Positions 17,083 through 26,608 of a DNA stretch of 64,000 nucleotides are shown in pieces. Location: the NCBI GenBank assembly GCA_907163375.1, contig CAJQUW010007852.1, positions 1 to 64,000 on the forward strand, in the 5' to 3' direction. This stretch comes from Prostheceraeus crozeri. Lineage: Eukaryota; Platyhelminthes; Polycladida; Euryleptidae. The number at the start of each line of letters is the position of its first letter. Positions within the stretch are counted from its first letter, which is position 1. The position numbers were made by a program, and so were the translations under genes. The notes beneath the pieces are model-generated. The model made no database searches. It was not told where the DNA came from and saw only the letters and a program-made list of their open reading frames with translations.

Positions 17083-18198
17083 TCACAGGCTGGCATGCAG
17101 ACACTTCTTGCTCGGATGACCATTGTAACATACTATACTTTCGTCGAGGCTTTGATTTTCCAATACTTCGCCGGCCAAATGATTATCCCGAATAGGGATG
17201 TGAAACTCAAACAAACGATCCTCATTCACACGTTCCCACTCATCCCTCATGCGCTCCAACTTCTCATACGCCTGCCTCTCATCACCCCGCCGAGCCACAG
17301 TCCTCTCCAACTCAACATTCCTCGCTCTCAACACACTCATCTCCTTCATCATCTCCTCAAACTTCGCCTCTGCATCTCTCATTCTTCTCTCCGCAGCACT
17401 CGCCCTCTTCTCACACTCATCATTCTTCTCTTCCAACTCTCGCGTCTTATTCTTCAAATCAGTCACACAACGCCTCATTCTAATGTTTTCATCCGCCACC
17501 TCCTTCGACTTCAGTTCCTTCTTTTTTAACTCATCCAACTCCTTCACAACTTCATCCTTCACTTTCTTCAAACTCTCATACTTATTTACCAACAAATCAT
17601 GCGCCATCTGCTGCGAAACATGCCTCTTCTCTTCATCCTTCAACCACCTCGCCGACTGCACACGAATCCCACCACTCTTCACTTTTGGGGAAGATGAGCT
17701 CTTCGGGGGGTCGGTGATGACAATGTTTGACACCTCCGATGACGAAGAGCTCAACTTCCTCACACGCTTCCTCACACGCTCCCTATCTAAATCCACATCA
17801 TCCTCATCATCACTCTCAAGCACTCTCTTTCGCTCAATCTCACGCTCCAACGACGCAACCGCTCTCGCCAACTCATCATTCTCAACAACATTCTCAACAA
17901 CATTCTCAACCTTACCCTCTCGCTCGATCGCCAACATTCGCTCCCTCTCTTCCACAATCAACTGCGTAAATCTCAAATCAGTCACTAAACCACCACTACA
18001 GTCAGCATGCACTCTGTAGAAACGCGCCTCATCCTCATCACCCTTCAGCACTCTACACTTCACGCACGCAACCCTATTCAAGATAATCATGTGGCCGGTG
18101 CCCGCCTTCTTGACGTGAGCCTTGGCGTCCGCACTGCGATTTATACGACCGCACACACACATTTTGATATGGTATTTTCTATTCTTGTCATTAGCCAT
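17083..18198 (-). CDS. Cys/His-domain coiled-coil protein, variable locus
   Basis: About 371 aa from the ATG at 18198, which follows a CTTACAG acceptor at 18216; the longer frame to 18252 runs into the intron. The N-terminus has IKMCVCGRINRSADAKAH and further Cys/His (CVKC, HADC), probably zinc-binding. A Ser/acid linker comes next (LSSSSSEVS), then a long heptad-rich Glu/Lys/Arg coiled coil (~190-330) and a late CYNGHPSKKCLH. D's gene at 50080 has the same plan and an N-terminal CVC..I.RSDA.K.H, but little identity elsewhere, so this locus evolves fast. Function unknown. Confidence 0.6.
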   Translation of the reverse strand: MANDKNRKYHIKMCVCGRINRSADAKAHVKKAGTGHMIILNRVACVKCRVLKGDEDEARFYRVHADCSGGLVTDLRFTQLIVEERERMLAIEREGKVENVVENVVENDELARAVASLEREIERKRVLESDDEDDVDLDRERVRKRVRKLSSSSSEVSNIVITDPPKSSSSPKVKSGGIRVQSARWLKDEEKRHVSQQMAHDLLVNKYESLKKVKDEVVKELDELKKKELKSKEVADENIRMRRCVTDLKNKTRELEEKNDECEKRASAAERRMRDAEAKFEEMMKEMSVLRARNVELERTVARRGDERQAYEKLERMRDEWERVNEDRLFEFHIPIRDNHLAGEVLENQSLDESIVCYNGHPSKKCLHASL

Positions 18199-18215
18199 GC
18201 CTGATTTATCGTTAG

Positions 18216-18748
18216 CTGTAAGATAATGAAATTTGTATAAGTTTGGAATCATGTAGTACAGTCATATTCCTAAAGAGTGTAGTGAGTGGCACTCGATCCC
18301 GTCGACAGCCCGAAGGCCTTGTACTGATCACTAGGGAAGTGAGAGATCTTCCCCGATACCCGCTCTTTACAGCTGAAGACATCATTGTCACTGCCCCGAA
18401 GTGGTAACAGGAACGCCGAGTCAAAGGTAGTGATCAGTAGCTGGGATCTAACCCCTCAAAGCTGCCTTAGACTTAGTTAAATTTCAAATCTGATAGCAGA
18501 TTTGAACTCAGCATACTTGAAAACCTTAGTCTATATGTTAAAACTTTGAAAAAAGTGAAAATTAAGAATTTTTAAAAAATTCCGCATTTTACTACTCATA
18601 CTACTTTTAGAAAATTTTATCAGTAGTAAAGACACTATCAGACTCTATCATACAAACTTTGAAGTAAGAAGATAGCTTGCCTACTTCAAAAGATAGAGTC
18701 CTTTGAAACACCCGATATCGGGAGCTCAGAGCGACGACCGTCGCTTAC
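18216..18748 (-). other. Predicted 5' UTR intron of the coiled-coil gene
   Basis: Donor GAG|GTAAGC at 18748 and acceptor ATCTTACAG at 18216 on the - strand, ~533 bp. Element D has the same donor context (GAG|GTAAGC at 49485) and a CACTTCAG acceptor at 50076. A TATA box, GCATATATAAACCCCC (18788-18802), lies ~45 bp before the donor. Confidence 0.55.
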
Positions 18749-18787
18749 CTCGTCTTTCGATGAAGTGATCAGACTTACGTTGTCGGG

Positions 18788-18802
18788 GGTTTATATATGC
18801 TC
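18788..18802 (-). promoter_or_regulatory. TATA box facing inward from the terminal region
   Basis: GCATATATAAACCCCCGAC on the - strand. It is conserved in D at 49432-49448 with the downstream splice donor, so it is the promoter of the terminal coiled-coil gene. Confidence 0.6.
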
Positions 18803-19101
18803 GGAAGAAAACTTAAAATGGCTCTATCTCCGAAAGTATTCATCGTAGCGACATGCGGTTTGTTGCACACGATTCGTCTCATCATTCTTTACAATATGAC
18901 ACCTGAACCATTCTCATATGACCACGGGAAGTTGGTCCGTCAGCACATATGCATGTAACATGCCACAAGTGAAAAAATTCCTAAGTGTGAGAGCTCCAGT
19001 GTGGTGAAAATTTTGAAAAATTTAAAACTTCCGAATTTCGACCTGGGACCTTTACCAAAACATTTTTCATCACTTTTCACTGACCTCCCCCCCTCATTCA
19101 C

Positions 19102-19850
19102 AGAAATTTGATGAAAAATGTTTTGGTGACGGTCCCAGGTCGAAATTCCACACTTTGGAAAATTTTCAAAATTTTACCCATACAAAGTCACTCTGACACT
19201 TAGGATTTTTTCAGGTAAGCGAGCTCCGACCTAAAATCTTGTAACCGCTATAACTTTTGAACGGCTGGTCCGATTGACTCGCAACAAAAAATGTTGTCGA
19301 GCAGTTTTTTCTCCTCTTTCAAACGAGTAGCTGTAAGACAAAATCCGTCCACTAGAACCAAAGTTAGAAGATTGCTGTCGGGGGGGGGTCAGTGAAATTT
19401 GATGAAAAATGTTTTGGTGACGGTCCCAGGTCGAAATTCCACACTTTGGAAAATTTTCAAAATTTTACCCATACAAAGTCACTCTGACACTTAGGATTTT
19501 TTCAGGTGAGCGAGCTCCGAACTAAAATCTTGTAACCGCTCTAACTTTTGAACGGCTGGTCCGATTGACTCGCAACAAAAAATGTTGTCGAGCAGTTTTT
19601 TCTCCTCTTTCAAACGAGTAGCTGTAAGACAAAATCCGTCCACTAGAACCAAAGTTAGAAGATTGCTGTCGGGGGGGGGTCAGTGAAATTTGATGAAAAA
19701 TGTTTTGGTGACGGTCCCAGGTCGAAATTCCACACTTTGGAAAATTTTCAAAATTTTACCCATACAAAGTCACTCTGACACTTAGGATTTTTTCAGGTGA
19801 GCGAGCTCCGACCTAAAATCTTGTAACCGCTCTAACTTTTGAACGAAGAC
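19102..19850. repeat. 291-bp tandem repeat in terminal region
   Basis: Two full units and a partial third, recognised by GATGAAAAATGTTTTGGTGA at ~19110, 19401 and 19692. Each ends in a run of G. D holds a related ~278-bp unit. Confidence 0.8.
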
Positions 19851-20602
19851 AGATAGGAACAAGCCGATTCTTTCACTGAATTTGTCGCACTCTTAGCTTT
19901 CAAACGAGCTATCGCACGACAAAATCCGTCCACTGGAAGCAAGCTGTCCAGGGGGGGGACGTCAGCCGAAAATTTTTTCTCTCCGACTGACTTGAAACTC
20001 ACCCTACCGATGCAGAATTTCACGCTGAATCCGAATCTGACCTCCGTTTTCTCATCCGATGCTTCGTTTGGACACTACACACCAAAACGTCCCAAATTCT
20101 AACTCTGTCGTTTTTCGAAAAATGTTGAAAATTTTTTCTCACCGATTGACTGGAAACTCACCCTACCGATGCAGAATTTCACGCTGAACACGAATCCGAC
20201 CTCCGTTTTCTCATCCGACTACTCCTTCCACTCGAAACAACCCATTTTACAACCCAACATTCAGCAGATTGCACCAAAAACATCACACACTATAGCCTCA
20301 AGACTAATCCTGGCGGTCGCCCGCGTCAACCTAGACGGTCGCCCACGTCAACCAGGCGGTCGGACCAACTCACCCGAGTCTCACACTCGGTCGTTCCAGA
20401 GGGGGGGGGACGTCAGCGAACATGTTGTGAACCCACCTGGCCCGCACACCACGACAGACCACAACCTCTGTCGTTCCAGAGGGGGGGACTCAGACACGAA
20501 GCACCACGGCGGCCGACCACGACACTCTGCCGTGCCAGAGGGGGGGGAATCAGCGATGGCGACCATCTTGCGCGGTCCAGAAGTGGAGTTTTGCTTACTA
20601 CT

Positions 20603-23600
20603 GCCACTGATGAACAATCCAAAAACCAACTAATCCTCAGATCGGACAGATAATTGTAATCTATACAATCTGGCGATCCACTGGCTTCTGGCACAATTTT
20701 TGGCTGAAAGCCGAATAACGATTCTCATCATCTTACCTACTTACAGGTACACACTACTAAAAGCATTCATGCAATTCATGCAATAACAGAAAAACAGACA
20801 AAATAACAGAGATGCCGACAAGCCTCAAGCAACGTAATTTTTAATCCAGTGGATACAGCGACGCATCCATAAGGATTCAAAACTACCGAATTTGAGGTAT
20901 ACATCAAAAATTACTGAAAACACCTGTATTTTTCAACATTAGGAGGCTTGCCAAATCAGAATGTGAATAGCCTCACAGACAGATTTGCATGCATAGAAAA
21001 TGACCTGAAGAAACTGCATGTAAGAAATCTTCGTCCTATTGCACTGAAATGTGTTTTTCTTTGATCGTGTCTGACAAGATAAGGAACCGGATAGAACTCG
21101 GCAGACGCGCAGCTTCGTGGTAGGCTTATTTCATTCTGTGAAAGTCTCATTTTCGGCATCGTTCCCAGCAGAAACTCGTTCTGGCTGTTTGACTATTTCT
21201 GTGCAACTAGTGATCTTTTAACTCGTGCGATCAGGCCACAGAAATGCATTTTAGGCCTATTCATGTATTCGACCGCTCTCTGTCACTCGAAAGGAAGTAC
21301 AACTGAAATCGATGACACACCACCCGGCCATAATGGAATGGCAAAAAGAATGTTTAGGCTCACATAATAGGGTCCAGTGGGTGAACTGTTTCCGAGTTAT
21401 ATTTAAGTAAACCTTCTTCAGATAATTGTCGTGAGGCATGCACTTCTACTATTCTATAATAAAATTGTCAATCCGAAGATGAAGCAAAACAAAAAATCCT
21501 TATAACGCTATGTCTCTGGCAACTTTTGCAAAAGATTGTGACCAATTATTGCAAGGGTAGAATTCTTTAACCCACTGCGTAAATAACTATGTTTGTCCCT
21601 CCTGACGCTCTACTGACTTTCTGTTGATTGTTTTTTATCTTTTTTGCCCCTTAAGAAGCGTGAATACGCGAAACGTCGGTCCTGTAATCCTACATAGTTT
21701 TTATTACAATTTTATAGCCAATAAATTCTTTAAGAAGATACCTCAACGTACTTCTGGTTCATCATGAAGAATCGTTTGTTTGCGACAATCGTATTCTTCA
21801 AATACAGTGTGAATTCCAAAAACAATAATTATTACTCTATAAATAGTAGCTATATATTAGTAGTTATATATAGTAGTTTATTATAGTAGTTCTATATTAG
21901 TATTACATTATCATACGTAGAACAATGATAATAGTATTATTAGTTCACCAACGTTATCAAAATGTTGCTATTAGTTCAGGCCTCCACGGCCAAAATACAA
22001 ATTTTTCTAGGCTTCTAGGTTTTCAAAAATCTCTCGAAATCTGCACGAGCGAGATCAAACAAAAATGGGAGGCATTAATTTGGGACGGCACAAAATGGGA
22101 AGCATCATCAGCAAAGCTATGCGAAGAATGTAAGCCTAATATAATCCATGAAGACTGGAAACAAGTGGAATAAGATGAAAAGCAAGTAGACCTACATGTA
22201 GTCTACCAACTATGTTCAACTACCGGTAGAATACTGCAAGTAGGCTACAGTACTGTCCCAAATCGGAATTCCCAGTTAACACACATGCAAATACAAATCT
22301 ACTTGATACACCACACTATCCTGAAGAAAGATTCTTCAGATACCCTCACCGATATGCCCTCAAGTACAGTCTATTAATCAAGACTTTCGACTTTGATGCT
22401 CAGAGAAATTGATGAGCCAGTCGCTGCATTGTCGATTTTATCCTTCTAGATGAATTTTGATAACTATGAAGCAATGGGAAAAATTCTCCTAACAAATTAT
22501 ACGATCTTAACGATTATAACGAATCTTTTCTGAGAGATGAAAGAAGAAATAGAGACGGGCTGATGATACCGTAATGAAAAAGTACATGCCTAGGCTTTAC
22601 TCTCATTCAGGCTAAAATTCAAACTGCAAGCCATATCCATTATTATAACAATGATATGAGACAAGTCATTGCTCAAAATGATGTATCTTTCAATAAGGCA
22701 CGAAGACCGAAAGTCTGAGTGCCTATTGTCCTAGAGTATGATGATGTACTCTATCTGATCTAAAGCATGTTTACCATTAGAAAGCAGTGCTATATTTTCT
22801 CTTAGAAAATATAACACCGGTGAGGAAAATAAAGTTCAGTTATCCTAGATCCACATTTGTCTCAAGTTGTCCTAGGTAAATGATGTACATCTGTGATTCA
22901 CGGCAACTCTAATTTCACAGTCTCAGATATGGTGAAATCCAGAAAATTTCGTGATTTTTTTGTCCCCAGAAAAAAATGTTCGATTTTTAATGAAGATAGG
23001 CCTCAAAACATTGTGATATCATCCTATTTCAACATTTTCATATGTCAAACCACAATTCACTCAGTTGGCAAAGCTAGAAAAGAAAATTGAATATGACGCG
23101 TCGATCATACACTCTTCGACGTGCCGAGGAGATGACGATATAGCTTACAATGAAGACATCCTCTATAGTTTCAAGTGATTAGTAATGATAAACTGCAGCA
23201 CTTCTATGGTTACTGAACCTGCACTTTATGTCTTTCAGAACTGGCAAGGCTATCGGGTCAAAAGAGAAGTCGCTTTTGACGTCGAAGAGATGACACAAAA
23301 TTTTGGGGACATCGGTTTTTAGTCTCTAAAACTCCAAATAATGAATTTCAAGACAACTGCGCTGTCTCACAGATGGTTGAATGACATTATGTACAGCATA
23401 AAAGAACTTTGGTCAGCTGCCTGCTGAATATGTTTCACAGGCTTCTAAAAATTAGATAAATTTACGGGGACATGCAAAAATCGGGTGTTTTCAGAACTCA
23501 AGCGAACGAAAAATATAATAGACTGTCAAATGTATAAAAATGATCTATGGGCCGGATAGAGGAAACGAAACCCTACAAAATGATATTATTTGACTGTTTG

Positions 23601-23813
23601 ATCAATAACTTATAAGAATTAGCTCAAACTTGGATTCCCTAAACTGTGCTTACATGAACTTTCAAAATGCGTATGCCGAATGATTAAGAGTGCAAGCAAA
23701 GGTAATTGAGTTTTACTTCATATAGTACAAATAAATCACTCTTATAAGCCCAAAATCGACGATGACGCTTCAGCGAGTTGCAATGATGCATGGACTACAC
23801 AGTAAGGAAAGGC
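20603..23813. other. Probable host DNA between elements A and B
   Basis: 3.2 kb bounded by two element tips facing each other. No convincing gene is visible: open frames are under 85 codons and lack family signal. It holds an A+T-rich TAGTAG/TATATA stretch (21835-21910) and, near 21650-21700, the segment AAGAAGCGTGAATACGCG followed by AAACGTCGG, which looks like a degenerate hammerhead core or a repeat-element end. The rest is plain intergenic sequence. Confidence 0.6.
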
Positions 23814-24470
23814 AGTAGTAAGTAAAACTCCACTTCTGGACCGCGCAAGATGGCCGCCGTCGCTGACGCCCCCCCCCTCTGGAACGACAGAGGTCTGTCG
23901 TGGTGTGCCAGCCAGGTTGGTTCACAAAATGTTCGCTGACTCCCCCCCCTCTGGAACGACAGAGTGTCGTGGTGGACTTGGGCGACCGCCAGGATTAGTC
24001 TTGAGGCTATAGTGTGTGATGTTTTTCGTGAATCTGCTGAATGTTGGGTTGTAAAATGGGCTGTTTCGAGTCGAAGGAGTGCTCGGATGAGAAAACGGAG
24101 GCCAGATTCGGATTCAGCGTGAAATTCTTCATCGGTATGGTGAATTTGAACGCAATCGGAGAGAAAAAATTTTCGCTGACGTCCCCCCCCTCTGGACAGC
24201 TCGCTTCGATCTTGGCTTCTAGTGGACGGATTTTGTCGTGCCATAGCTCGTTTGAAAGCTAAGAGTGAGAAAAATTCAGTGAAACAAACGGCTTGTTCAT
24301 ATCTGTCTTCGTTTAGATGTGAGACGCCATTTAAGATTTTGGGACATTGGCGAAAAACGACAGAGTTAGAATTTGGGACGTTTTGGGCTGTAGCTTCAAA
24401 ACGAAGCATCGGATGGGAAAACGGATTTCAGATTTGGAATCAGCTTGATGTTATTATCCAATGAGGATCA
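23814..24470 (+). repeat. Left terminal inverted repeat of element B
   Basis: Starts AGTAGTAAG, continues AAAACTCCACTTCTGGACCG and includes three C-tract motifs (CCCCCCCCTCTGG) at ~23868, 23941 and 24183. It matches the outermost ~0.65 kb of A (20602 inward) and D (47577 inward) in inverted orientation. Flanking bases 23808-23813 (AAAGGC) are the candidate target duplication. Confidence 0.85.
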
Positions 24471-24493
24471 TCATCCAATGAGAATCAAGCATT

Positions 24494-24505
24494 TCTATAT
24501 AAATA
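24494..24505 (+). promoter_or_regulatory. TATA box of the left-end gene cluster
   Basis: CTATATAAATAGC about 100 bp upstream of the ATG at 24594 and just inside the terminal repeat. It would drive the leader ATG that is followed at once by a splice donor. Confidence 0.6.
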
Positions 24506-24593
24506 GCGAGCCTTTCACAGTGAGAATCATTCCATCGTTGAATCACACGAGTGACGGACGTACATTTTCTCTCTATTCTATTATCCAACTAAA

Positions 24594-25368
24594 ATGGTAA
24601 GTCTCTACTTGCCTCCCTCTCCTCCCTTAAACGTAAACTTAATACAATCTTTTTCATTTTCAGGCATCTACTCCATCTGCTGCACTAGTAGGACAAAATG
24701 GCGGTCAAACGTTACAAGGTACGCTACGGTCAGATCATCTACAACTGAGGCCAGTGGAAGAAACAACCAAGGTACATAATCCTACACCGCTACAGCGTAA
24801 ATTTAAACAAGTCTTGCGTTATGACGATCATAGCGTAGTACTACAAACGGGAATGCTCCCTTCCACGGATGTCAAGATAATGCGCAATCAGTATGGGGAC
24901 TACATACTGATCCCCGTGAGTCCGTACATTCGCCACCAACTTGATATTATTGAGGAGTACGTGACATTAAATATGGACATTCCTACTCCTCTTGCTCAAG
25001 AGTGGAAGGCGAGAGATGACAAGGATCCTCCCTATAGAAAGATTTGGGGTGGTAATCACATTTGCCTACCGGTATCACATTGGTGTACTTACTATAAGAA
25101 GGATGGAGATCATTCAATACCCATCAGATGTGATGAGCTCGGAGAAGGTACTTGGGATATCCTTTTCAAAGTGAATGGGCTACATTATGGTCGACACAAG
25201 GATAATAAAATAGTCTCTCTCTCCATGCATATGGAATCCATCCTATATATTCCAAAACCACCCAACGTGGATGACATAATTGATCAAATCCTTAACAGCA
25301 GTGGTACGAAGCGCAAGTCGGAGAAGAATGCTGCATCAAAACGCAAATCAAAGAAGGAGAATTGCTAG
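24594..25368 (+). CDS. Left-end protein of unknown function, intron after start codon
   Basis: Predicted ~235 aa. The ATG at 24594 is directly followed by a donor (GTAAGT at 24597); a 67-bp intron ends with TTCATTTTCAG at 24663, and the frame continues open to 25368. The reading frame downstream has no ATG near its 5' end, which supports the intron. The protein has a Thr/Ser-rich start, a central domain with YDDHSVVLQTG, NQYGDYILIPVSPYIRH and HICLPVSHWCTYYKKDG, and a basic C-terminal tail rich in Lys/Arg. I do not recognise the family. The PolB gene begins with a similar ATG-intron leader. Confidence 0.55.
24597..24663 (+). other. 67-bp intron immediately after the ATG
   Basis: GTAAGTCTC at the donor and CATTTTCAG at the acceptor, with a pyrimidine-rich middle. 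Same length and visibly similar sequence to the first intron of the PolB gene in D (53770-53836). In both cases the next codons are GCA TC(T/A) ACT. Confidence 0.6.
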
Positions 25369-25402
25369 TCCTTTCCTAACTCTACCCTATGACAATTCGC
25401 TT

Positions 25403-25528
25403 ATGTGCTCTGAGTGTCGTAGACGTAGTCTTATTAGATACATTTTACTTCTTCGTTGCCATCATATCATTTGTGTATTTTGTCGTGAAAAGCATCGATG
25501 TAATTCTTCATTTTGTAATATGTTATAG
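25403..25528 (+). CDS. Short RING-like Cys/His ORF
   Basis: 41 aa from the ATG at 25403, MCSECRRR ... LLLRCHHIICVFCREKHRC ... C, giving C-x2-C, C-x-H-x3-C-x2-C and two more Cys, the spacing of a compact RING/zinc-ribbon. The frame is open further upstream, overlapping the end of the previous gene. It is very short and could be an exon or a remnant. It resembles the zinc part of the gene at 26609, so it may be a decayed or partial paralogue. Confidence 0.4.
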   Translation: MCSECRRRSLIRYILLLRCHHIICVFCREKHRCNSSFCNML

Positions 25529-25562
25529 AACGTTTCCTTAGATGTGTAAATTTCCGTTTTAG

Positions 25563-26138
25563 GCTTCTATCATCATTTTTATGGATTGTGAGGGTGAACC
25601 TGTACAGGAGCTCAGTGCTATTGCTATGAACAATTGGACATATCAGATTGTTAGTGTCTATCATCAACATGCCAACTGCGATCCCAATGTTGATCAATGG
25701 GCGAGAAAACACATTCATGGAATTAATCTGAAATATTTGCAAGACTATGGCTTTTCTTGTGAGAGTGCTCTTCTTATTGACTTTAAACGATGGTTAGCTG
25801 CTTTCAATGTTATACGCATCTTTTGTAATAATCCTGGTAAGGAGAGGAAAGTATTTCCCAATCTAATCATTGATGATATTTTGCTCCCGCCTTGGGATAG
25901 TAGAGTGAATCAACATTATCATGAAGTCACGAAACGTTTTAAGGATTTGTGTGTTCCTATTTTGTCTGTTCGTTGTAGTAGCTACGTTCATAACCAATGC
26001 TTCTTTCCTCCTTACCTCAACACTGCCAAAGTCCTGTATGGTTATCATTGCTCGCTGTATGATAGTTACCAGCTGTATCTATTTTATCTCTTTCAAACCA
26101 TTGATTTATACTGCATGCTTGTTACCATTATTCAATAA
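25563..26138 (+). CDS. DnaQ/Maelstrom-like exonuclease-fold protein
   Basis: 185 aa from the ATG at 25581, but the frame is open back to a TTTCCGTTTTAG acceptor at 25562, which would begin the protein's first strand (IIIFMDCEG). The DCEGEPVQEL start looks like exonuclease motif I (DxE). H-x-HG-x-N follows (KHIHGINLKYL), then NNPGKE, and near the end C-x4-H-x2-C and HCSLYDSYQL, which resembles the H-x(3,4)-D third motif of DEDDh exonucleases or the Cys/His set of Maelstrom domains. Activity is not certain. A spliced start from the 24594 leader is possible. Confidence 0.45.
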   Translation, partial: ASIIIFMDCEGEPVQELSAIAMNNWTYQIVSVYHQHANCDPNVDQWARKHIHGINLKYLQDYGFSCESALLIDFKRWLAAFNVIRIFCNNPGKERKVFPNLIIDDILLPPWDSRVNQHYHEVTKRFKDLCVPILSVRCSSYVHNQCFFPPYLNTAKVLYGYHCSLYDSYQLYLFYLFQTIDLYCMLVTIIQ

Positions 26139-26195
26139 ATGTTACTATGAGAAGAGTTGTTTTCATGCAATGGATGGGTTAGATAAAGGGCGATC

Positions 26196-26606
26196 ATGTC
26201 TTTCTCAAACGACTGCGGAACATTACATTTTCATAGGCAAAGTTTAAAAGGAGCTGTTCAAGATTATGTGATAAATTTTCATAAAGATGAGACCGACATC
26301 GAAGCAGTGGTCGATGATGCTAGCACTCTATTTCTAGAGTTAATGAATACATTCTCTGATAGCATTGTCATGACGCGATTAGTTGCGAAAATTAAGTCTA
26401 GTCATTTTGGAAAGGAAGAGGTGGAAAGTCGCTCTTTCCATTTTGCTTCTTATTCAATGGAAGTGGTAGATCACCCCCAAGAATTTTTTAAAAGACATAT
26501 GATAAAAATTGCTGAACGTCTTAACGCATTTAACCATCATGGTAGCAGTCTAGTGATTGAAGCGATTTCAGATATTCACATTCAAATTTCCATAAAGAAA
26601 AATTGA
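26196..26606 (+). CDS. Free-standing homologue of a PolB N-terminal region
   Basis: 136 aa. The segment HMIKIAERLNAFNHHGSSL followed by VIEAISDIHIQISI resembles the region before the Cys motif of the Polinton polymerases: in D FHIQGLKLNIDKFNERDSGL then IFDGIESALFKISL, and in C MILKLENCIIEAQLRESGWR. The resemblance is by eye but spans pattern and spacing. It may be a duplicated PolB domain acting in trans, for instance in terminal-protein or template handling; this is inference. The stop overlaps the start region of the RING-like gene. The A copy (1-259) is broken. Confidence 0.45.
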   Translation: MSFSNDCGTLHFHRQSLKGAVQDYVINFHKDETDIEAVVDDASTLFLELMNTFSDSIVMTRLVAKIKSSHFGKEEVESRSFHFASYSMEVVDHPQEFFKRHMIKIAERLNAFNHHGSSLVIEAISDIHIQISIKKN

Positions 26607-26608
26607 AA

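Larger units (their letters stand above)
1..20602 (+). mobile_element. Polinton/Maverick element A, partial (left end off window)
   Basis: Seen: an ordered set of Polinton genes (ATPase, chromodomain integrase, double-jelly-roll capsid, adenain protease, protein-primed PolB) ending at 20602 in a terminal repeat whose tip reads ...CTTACTACT, the inverse of the AGTAGTAAG tips at 23814 and 47577. Base 1 aligns with base 26346 of element B, so about 2.5 kb lie off the window and full length would be near 23 kb. Most genes are open. About two or three genes are broken (RING-like, PolB, the clipped first gene). The near-identity of its structural genes to B and D implies recent activity. Confidence 0.93.
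18270..20602 (-). repeat. Terminal region of element A (PolB-side end, with TIR tip)
   Basis: Homologous in inverted orientation to 47577-49955 of D. The outer ~0.65 kb also matches B's left end (23814-24470), so that part is the true terminal inverted repeat. The tip at 20602 reads ...TTGCTTACTACT. Inside are a 291-bp direct repeat (units starting ~19102, 19393, 19684), a small inverted segment near 19040-19150, and recurring CCAGAGGGGGGG tracts. The ORFs here are short and repeat-borne, with no sign of coding. The next bases, GCCACT (20603-20608), are the candidate right target duplication. Confidence 0.85.

Noticed and set aside
17249-18019. 256-codon Ser/Phe-rich ORF opposite the coiled-coil gene.
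   Set aside because: Composition is the mirror of a Glu/Lys-rich coiled coil on the other strand, and it lacks its own promoter.
20169-20694. ORFs of 80-150 codons in the terminal repeat tip.
   Set aside because: They overlap G-run repeats and are not preserved in the matching ends of B and D.
21925-22173. 82-codon ORF in the spacer as a host gene.
   Set aside because: Short, no recognisable domain and no splice or promoter context; cannot be supported.
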